In this document: piece after piece, positions 6,607 through 9,995 of the stretch
Layout: each line of letters opens with the position of its first letter
Position numbering within the stretch: position 1 is the stretch's first letter
Source: CAZZIZ01 sp964654535
GTDB taxonomy: Bacteria; Bacteroidota; Bacteroidia; Chitinophagales; UBA2359
Assembly: GCA_964654535.1 (NCBI GenBank)
Contig: CAZZIZ010000128.1
Span: 1 to 9,995 of the forward strand
Reading direction: 5' to 3'
DNA length: 9,995 bases
The notes under the pieces: model-generated
Seen by the model: the letters and a program-made list of their open reading frames with translations, nothing else
What the model was told of the DNA's origin: nothing
Database searches by the model: none
Made by a program: the position numbers and the translations under genes

Positions 6607-6689
6607 TGAATAAAAGACAGTTGCAGATTTTTCGGGTCATATTAGTTTTGGCTATTCTATGGACGATTTACAAAAAATTCCTTGCTTAA
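6606..6689 (+). CDS. Possible 27-residue single-span membrane peptide
   Basis: A GTG whose G is the last base of the peroxiredoxin TAG stop opens 27 codons: basic NKRQLQIFR, then about 14 hydrophobic residues (VILVLAILWTIY), then KKFLA and TAA. This is the textbook pattern of a small transmembrane peptide, positive ends with one membrane span, and the one-base overlap would couple it to the upstream gene. Evidence against it is the short length, the non-ATG start and the absence of a clear ribosome binding site. I do not recognise a family, and no function is proposed. It ends 14 bases before the next gene's start. Confidence 0.35.
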   Translation: MNKRQLQIFRVILVLAILWTIYKKFLA

Positions 6690-6703
6690 AATTTTCATCA
6701 AAC

Positions 6704-7261
6704 ATGAAAAGAGTCATTTTTCTATTAGCCGCACTTTGTTCTTTCGCCGCCTGCAATTCGGACAGTTCCAGTAATTCGGGCGGAACCGACTGGAGAAGTC
6801 TAGATATCAAAGTTGAAAAAAACAACAACGACCAACGCACATCCGAAGGTTATGTCGACGCCGCTGGAAAGAAGCAGGGGCCTATGGTAACTTATCATCC
6901 GCGTAAAGGATTGGTCAAGTCCATTACCTACTACATCGATGGCGTCAAGAATGGGCCCTATATCGAAATGACCGAGTCAGGCAACGTGAAAGAAAAGTCT
7001 TGGTTCGTAAACGACGAACTGCAAGGCGAGCGCATTGTTTTTAATCGTACCAGAGTCAAAGAAGAGTCGTTTTTTGTAGACAACGTATTACACGGTAAGC
7101 GCAGCCTCTATTACGATAATGGAAAAATCCAAGAAGAAGGCAACTTTGTAAACGGTAAAAGAGATGGTGTCGTAAGATGGTACAATCAAGAAGAGGAAAT
7201 AAGCATTCAAACCGAATACAAAAACGGGGAAATCGTAAAGCAAATCCCAATAGACAAATAA
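6704..7261 (+). CDS. YwqK-like lipoprotein with MORN-type repeats
   Basis: The 185-residue protein has a lipoprotein signal peptide, MKRVIFLLAALCSFAAC, with the lipidated Cys at 17 and then a Ser/Asn-rich linker. From about residue 48 to 177 it consists of MORN_2-type repeats, seen as recurring units such as GYVDAAGKKQG, YYIDGVKNGPY, FVNDELQGER, FFVDNVLHGKRSLYY, NFVNGKRDGVV and EYKNGEI. Databases often name this class 'toxin-antitoxin system YwqK family antitoxin', but no toxin partner is beside it, and the repeats mainly indicate a beta-rich scaffold. ATG 6704 was chosen over the in-frame ATG 6659 because it places the signal peptide at the N-terminus. The next gene starts four bases after its stop, so the two are probably co-transcribed and coupled. 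Confidence 0.82.
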   Translation: MKRVIFLLAALCSFAACNSDSSSNSGGTDWRSLDIKVEKNNNDQRTSEGYVDAAGKKQGPMVTYHPRKGLVKSITYYIDGVKNGPYIEMTESGNVKEKSWFVNDELQGERIVFNRTRVKEESFFVDNVLHGKRSLYYDNGKIQEEGNFVNGKRDGVVRWYNQEEEISIQTEYKNGEIVKQIPIDK

Positions 7262-7264
7262 GCT

Positions 7265-7621
7265 TTGAAAAAGAAAGTCTATCACCTAGCAACCTGCAAT
7301 ACCTGCCAACGCATTATGAAAGAAGTGGGGGTAGATAAATCTTGGGAGCAGCAAAACATCAAGGAAGAAAAAATAAGCGCCGCCCAGCTCACAGCAATGA
7401 AGAAGTTAGCCGGTTCCTATGAAGCGCTTTTCACGCGCCGCTCCATGAAGTATCGTGCTTGGAACCTCGCTGAACAAGACCTAGGAGAGAAAGATTACCG
7501 CGCCAATATTTTAAAAGAGTACACTTTTTTGAAACGCCCCGTTTTTGTAATAGACGACCAGATTTTCATTGGCAATACCAAAGCCAACGTAGCCGCTTTA
7601 AAAGAAGCGCTTAAAAAATGA
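7265..7621 (+). CDS. ArsC/Spx-family thioredoxin-fold protein (arsenate reductase-like)
   Basis: The 118-residue protein has the ArsC/YffB/Spx fold. It starts with a beta strand KKVYHLA, the CNTC motif at 11-14 in the usual place, and an ALFTRRSMKYR helix at 54-64. The conserved LKRPVFVIDDQIFIGN at 89-104 contains the cis-Pro loop RP. Whether it reduces arsenate, acts as a small oxidoreductase or is a regulator cannot be told from the sequence. No ars genes are nearby, so resistance is not supported. The start is TTG at 7265, with no ATG in a suitable place. It lies three bases after the stop of the YwqK-like gene and seven bases before the next start, indicating an operon. Confidence 0.85.
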   Translation: MKKKVYHLATCNTCQRIMKEVGVDKSWEQQNIKEEKISAAQLTAMKKLAGSYEALFTRRSMKYRAWNLAEQDLGEKDYRANILKEYTFLKRPVFVIDDQIFIGNTKANVAALKEALKK

Positions 7622-7628
7622 GCGCAAG

Positions 7629-7973
7629 GTGGATATAGAAAGTTTCCGCACCTACTGCCTTTCAAAAAAAGCCAGTTCAGAAGGATTTCCCTTTGGCCCC
7701 GACGTCCTAATTTTTAAAGTTGGAAAGAAAATGTTCGCCTCCCTCAGTATGGAGCCGCCGCCCAGATGCAATCTAAAATGCGATCCGGAAAGAGCCTTAG
7801 ACCTACGTGCACAATATCCAGCCATCACTGGCGGTTATCATCAGAACAAGAAACATTGGAATTCCATGGCACTCGATCAAGACCTTTCAGTTAAGCTCGT
7901 AAAGGAACTCATCGACCATTCCTACGACCTGGTAGTGTCAAATATGACCAAGGCTCAACGCGAAAGCCTCTAA
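7629..7973 (+). CDS. MmcQ/YjbR family protein (DUF419)
   Basis: The 114-residue protein fits the MmcQ/YjbR family along its whole length. It has FPFGPDVLIFKVGKKMFA at 20-37, CDPERALDLRAQYPAI at 51-66 and the signature GGYHQNKKHWNSM at 68-80. These are followed by a helix 88-98 and the SYDLVV strand at 98-103. The fold resembles a double-wing or CyaY-like module, and members are described as putative DNA-binding proteins without a firm function. The start is GTG at 7629, seven bases after the preceding TGA. The only nearby ATG (7618) leads to an early stop in its frame. Confidence 0.87.
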   Translation: MDIESFRTYCLSKKASSEGFPFGPDVLIFKVGKKMFASLSMEPPPRCNLKCDPERALDLRAQYPAITGGYHQNKKHWNSMALDQDLSVKLVKELIDHSYDLVVSNMTKAQRESL

Positions 7974-7985
7974 AACAGAGGATTA

Positions 7986-8002
7986 TTAAGGCAAAGCCTT
8001 AA
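7986..8002 (+). other. Short hairpin upstream of the PspC-like gene
   Basis: TTAAGGC-AAA-GCCTTAA is a perfect 7-bp stem with a three-base loop, ending 13 bases before the next start codon. It is followed by AAAATTT rather than a T tract, so it is unlikely to terminate efficiently. It may mark an RNA processing or translation-control site, or be chance. Confidence 0.3.
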
Positions 8003-8015
8003 AAATTTAACTAAC

Positions 8016-8246
8016 TTGAAAAAGATGATAGATCAAATAAGACACTTTCTCGAACAAAAAGTCTTCGGGGTCTGCACCTATCTTGGGAACAAGATGGGCA
8101 TCGCCTCGCGTTATGTGCGCTTGTTTTTTATCTACTCAGTCTTTGTGGCCAACTGGTCACCAATCATAATCTATCTTATACTAGCATTCTGGCTAGACAT
8201 AAAAGCCTACATCAGCGAAAAGAAAAGTCGCATCTGGGATTTGTAA
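8016..8246 (+). CDS. Small PspC-domain membrane protein
   Basis: The 76-residue protein matches the short PspC-domain proteins of Bacteroidota. It has an N-terminal amphipathic part (IRHFLEQKVFGVCTYLGNKMGI, residues 8-29), then a hydrophobic hairpin (about 34-61) containing the typical VRLFFIY and SPIIIYLILAFWL blocks. It ends in the short WDL terminus. PspC proteins are membrane-stress sensors in other bacteria, but these stand-alone short forms have no settled role. The TTG at 8016 is used because it gives the same N-terminal spacing I recall for relatives. ATG at 8025 is the alternative and would remove three residues. It follows MmcQ after 42 bases that include a small hairpin. Confidence 0.83.
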   Translation: MKKMIDQIRHFLEQKVFGVCTYLGNKMGIASRYVRLFFIYSVFVANWSPIIIYLILAFWLDIKAYISEKKSRIWDL

Positions 8247-8841
8247 ATCTATAAGTCGGGGAGATTCGTATTTCCAGAGCTTTCAGGGGAATCCTCAATG
8301 GAAAAAGTAAAAGGAGAGGTGGAAGCTCTTTGGAAAGGGGAAAAAAGAAGCAGAGTCTAATTACTTTTCAAAACGACCAGTTGAAAGAACGAGTAAAAAT
8401 GCGCCAAGTTATGAAGTCGTATATGCAAACTTCCTGAGCGTTTATCCTATGTCTTTAGAACTCTGCTGGTATGACTCATATAGCTCAACTATAATACCAC
8501 GAAGCCAAAGCGATTGTAAACACTTATAGATGCAGACATTGTCCTTCGGGCACAAATTGACCACCTGAACAGCGCTCCCTGCAATACATTGATAACTAGT
8601 AAATTGTACAATCGACAAAATTTGCCACTATCATTGATTAGTTCGGAGTATTACGCCAAGACTTGTCAGGCCAAATGCGCCGAAACCGTTGACACTACTG
8701 GCTTTTCAAGCCAAATAGGACAAATCCTTTTCCATTTAGGACGATTTAGTTAATCAGGCGTCTTGAGCCAGAGAGGTCATTAAAAACGATGCCTCATAAA
8801 AATTCACTTCCCTCAATCGGTTTATTACTTTTGTACCCTCA
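8247..8841. other. 595-bp gap with decayed-looking open frames and small dyads
   Basis: No intact gene is visible. An imperfect inverted repeat joins TTTCCAGAGCTTTC (8271-8284) with GGAAGCTCTTTGGAAA (8321-8336). Smaller dyads are GGTAT/ATACC with inner TATAG/CTATA (8468-8498) and TGGCTT-TTC-AAGCCA (8699-8713). On the minus strand 61 codons (8627 down to 8445) are open but lack a normal start. Another minus frame runs 133 codons (8650 to 8252) broken only by three TAG codons. The segment could be a degraded gene or a genome repeat. The tRNA promoter sits at its right end. Confidence 0.4.
8803..8833 (+). promoter_or_regulatory. Promoter of tRNA-Leu
   Basis: TACTTTTG (8826-8833) matches the -7 consensus TAnnTTTG, and TTC (8803-8805), one base from TTG, lies 20 nt upstream. 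The -7 box ends 8 bases before the first base of the mature tRNA, leaving almost no leader. Confidence 0.6.
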
Positions 8842-8925
8842 GCTTAGGTGGCGGAATTGGTAGACGCGCTAGCTTGAGGGGCTAGTGATCGCAAGATCGT
8901 GCAAGTTCGAGTCTTGTTCTGAGCA
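8842..8925 (+). tRNA. tRNA-Leu (anticodon GAG)
   Basis: All arms can be folded by hand. The acceptor GCTTAGG pairs with TCTGAGC, including two G-T wobbles. The D arm contains GGTAGACGC. The anticodon stem CTAGC/GCTAG has the loop TTGAGGG, giving anticodon GAG, which reads CUC and CUU leucine codons. A long variable arm built on GATC...GATC marks it as class II, as expected for Leu. The T arm GCAAG-TTCGAGT-CTTGT follows. The discriminator is A, and the next bases are CTA, so the 3' CCA is not encoded and must be added. Confidence 0.95.
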
Positions 8926-8928
8926 CTA

Positions 8929-8956
8929 AGCTCTCCTGCAATGGAGGGCTTTTTTT
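8929..8956 (+). terminator. Rho-independent terminator after tRNA-Leu
   Basis: An 8-bp stem AGCTCTCC (8929-8936) and GGAGGGCT (8943-8950), with one wobble and a TGCAAT loop, is followed directly by T6. It starts four bases after the tRNA. Confidence 0.9.
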
Positions 8957-8994
8957 GTGTACGTATAAAAAGAGTGTAGATTTTCAATAGTAGA

Positions 8995-9370
8995 ATTTGG
9001 GCGTGCCCCACTCACTTCTGCGGCAATCTCGCAATTTGCTTCTGCCGCGAAGCGGCAAGCAACATTGCTACGGTGCCGCAAGTTCGGGGTCGGGCTTTCG
9101 GCCGTCGCTCTGTTCTTAAAAAAGCAAAAGCCCTCTCTAGCTCTAGGGAGCTAAAGGGCTTTCTTGCTTTTTTAAACAGGAGCTCCACATCGACCAACGA
9201 AGCAATATAGTGTCAAGAATATTTCGGTTAAAACTTCCTATGGCAGCGTTGAAAATGCTCGTCGTGGCTTTTGCCACGCCTGCGCTTTTCGCCTTGCCCT
9301 AGTAATTTTTCCCTCAAAATATTCTTCTGACCCTATATTCCTTCATTGGTCTGGCCTCTATCCCTCACGC
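8995..9370 (-). repeat. Structured intergenic repeat, copy 2, interrupted by an inserted palindromic element
   Basis: Read on the minus strand, this opens with GCGTGAGGGATAGAGGCC (9353-9370) and is interrupted at 9192-9351. It resumes with GTGGAGCTCCTGTTT and the same long hairpin as copy 1, capped by AGCTC-CCTA-GAGCT. It continues with AGAACAGAGCGACGGCC and AAAGCCCGACCCCGAACTT and closes with GGGGCACGCCCAAAT (8995-9009). The second hairpin is much longer than in copy 1: an outer TGCGGCA/TGCCGCA stem and an inner TGCCGC-TTC-GCGGCA. The element lies between the tRNA-Leu terminator and purC, in inverted orientation to copy 1. Confidence 0.72.
9192..9351. mobile_element. 160-bp palindromic insertion element with terminal inverted repeats (MITE-like)
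   Basis: The ends are inverted repeats. The left end reads GACCAACGAAGCAATATAG then TGTCA, then AGAATATTT. The reverse of the right end reads GACCAATGAAGGAATATAG then GGTCA, GA, then AGAATATTT. That is about 31 bp with three mismatches and one 2-base indel. The symmetry continues inward to a perfect apex CGTGGC-TTTT-GCCACG at 9263-9278, so almost the whole element is one long foldback. It splits copy 2 of the structured repeat exactly where copy 1 is continuous. It has no coding capacity, so any movement would need a transposase in trans. A clear target-site duplication is not visible. Confidence 0.6.
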
Positions 9371-9383
9371 TTATCCCCCTCTT

Positions 9384-9406
9384 GTCATTTCGCGAAGCCG
9401 AAATCC
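9384..9406. repeat. Short TCATTTCG-type palindrome
   Basis: GTCATTTCG-CGAAGC-CGAAATCC contains the inverted pair ATTTCG (9387-9392) and CGAAAT (9399-9404). It resembles the left arm of the repeat at 3164-3188, and in both places this repeat lies next to the GCGTGAGGGATAG end of the structured element. The remaining bases up to purC (9407-9583) show no gene or clear promoter. Confidence 0.4.
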
Positions 9407-9583
9407 TTCCCAACCAGTTCATAAAAAGTCGAGCATAGCGAGTCGTCGTCTGGACAGCAAGTACTTCAGCAAAAGCGTCAGAACATAAACCCAATAATGA
9501 AAATGTGAAAATGCCTTCCATATTCGATTGATTTGATGTTAGGATGTTCAATTAATCCCTGCATCAGTTATTATCTTCACCCT

Positions 9584-9995
9584 ATGGAAACAGTAAACGA
9601 AACCTTGCCAGGTATCAAAGGCACCGACTTCAACTTAGAAGGACAGACCAAGTTCTATCGCGGAAAAGTGCGCGACGTCTACACCATCGATAAAGACCTA
9701 CTTATTATGGTCGCTAGCGATAGACTCAGCACCTTCGATGTAGTATTGCCTAGACCCATTCCTTACAAAGGACAGGTCTTAAACCAAATAGCAAGTAAGT
9801 TCTTAAAGAGTACCGAAGACATCGTACCGAACTGGCTACTCGCAACACCAGACGAAAACGTTAGTGTTGGTTTAATGTGCGAGCCTTATAAAGTTGAAAT
9901 GGTTATTCGCGGATACCTAACGGGTCACGCCTGGAGAACTTACCGCGATGGAAAACGCGTTTTATGTGGGGTAGCAATGCCAGAAGGCATGAAAG
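9584..9995 (+). CDS. purC: Phosphoribosylaminoimidazole-succinocarboxamide synthase, SAICAR synthetase (5' part)
   Basis: This enzyme joins CAIR with aspartate using ATP to make SAICAR in de novo purine synthesis, in the cytoplasm. The 137 visible codons cover roughly the first half of the usual protein. Family marks are FYRGKVRDVYTI at 24-35 (the GKVRDVY nucleotide-binding loop), VASDRLSTFDVVLP at 43-56, KGQVLNQIA at 62-70 and KVEMVIRGYLTGHAWRTY at 103-120. The ATG at 9584 fits the family's N-terminus. TATCTTCA just upstream is a poor match to a -7 box, so the promoter is unclear. The gene continues past the window edge. Confidence 0.96.
   Translation, partial: METVNETLPGIKGTDFNLEGQTKFYRGKVRDVYTIDKDLLIMVASDRLSTFDVVLPRPIPYKGQVLNQIASKFLKSTEDIVPNWLLATPDENVSVGLMCEPYKVEMVIRGYLTGHAWRTYRDGKRVLCGVAMPEGMK

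Noticed and set aside
6704..7261. Toxin-antitoxin module suggested by the YwqK antitoxin family name
   Set aside because: No toxin gene is adjacent, and the protein is a lipoprotein made of MORN-type repeats. The name alone is not evidence.
7265..7621. Arsenic resistance locus
   Set aside because: The ArsC fold is shared with Spx and YffB, and no arsR, arsB or acr3 gene is present.
8247..8360. Readthrough extension of the PspC-like protein past its TAA
   Set aside because: The 37 extra codons are open, but all three frames are nearly open there because of purine-rich sequence, and relatives as I recall end in a similar FDL/WDL terminus.
9012..9197. 61-codon minus-strand open frame
   Set aside because: It lies in repeat copy 2 and shares peptide-like pieces with the frame in copy 1 only because the DNA is repeated.
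9333..9551. 72-codon minus-strand open frame upstream of purC
   Set aside because: It spans the edge of the inserted palindrome and repeat fragments, with no domain signal.

Overview
The window looks like a chromosomal segment of a member of Bacteroidota, probably Flavobacteriia or a close relative. This rests on a type IX secretion (T9SS) C-terminal sorting domain, a lipid-anchored DUF1573 protein, a MORN-type YwqK-like lipoprotein, promoters of the TAnnTTTG (-7) type with an upstream TTG about 19-21 nt away, weak Shine-Dalgarno sequences, and two families of palindromic intergenic repeats typical of this phylum. No plasmid, phage or CRISPR signature is visible. It reads as housekeeping DNA with repeat-rich gaps.

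Left part (1-3123): the tail of an unidentified plus-strand gene converges on a YdjM/DUF457-type membrane protein. Next come a DUF1573 lipoprotein with its own terminator and tandem promoter candidates, a 305-bp gap, and a secreted T9SS cargo protein. These three genes are on the minus strand. A repeat-rich gap (3124-3510) follows.

Middle part (3511-6000), all minus strand: rplU-rpmA (ribosomal L21 and L27) form an operon ending in a strong terminator. Behind it lies a PolX-family protein whose polymerase active site is lost while its PHP nuclease site is intact. A 38-bp dyad symmetry covers the rplU promoter.

Right part (6100-8250), plus strand: an AhpE/Bcp-like peroxiredoxin, a possible 27-residue membrane peptide overlapping its stop codon, a YwqK-like lipoprotein, an ArsC/Spx-fold protein, an MmcQ/YjbR protein and a small PspC-domain membrane protein. 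They are tightly packed, and the last three use TTG, GTG and TTG starts. Then come a 595-bp gap with decayed-looking open frames, tRNA-Leu(GAG) with promoter and terminator, a second repeat-rich gap, and the 5' part of purC, which runs off the window.

The most unusual structure is a pair of inverted copies (3338-3503 plus strand; 8995-9370 minus strand) of a repeat that folds into a hairpin with compensatory base changes between the copies, which suggests it acts as RNA. The second copy is split by a 160-bp, almost fully palindromic element with terminal inverted repeats.
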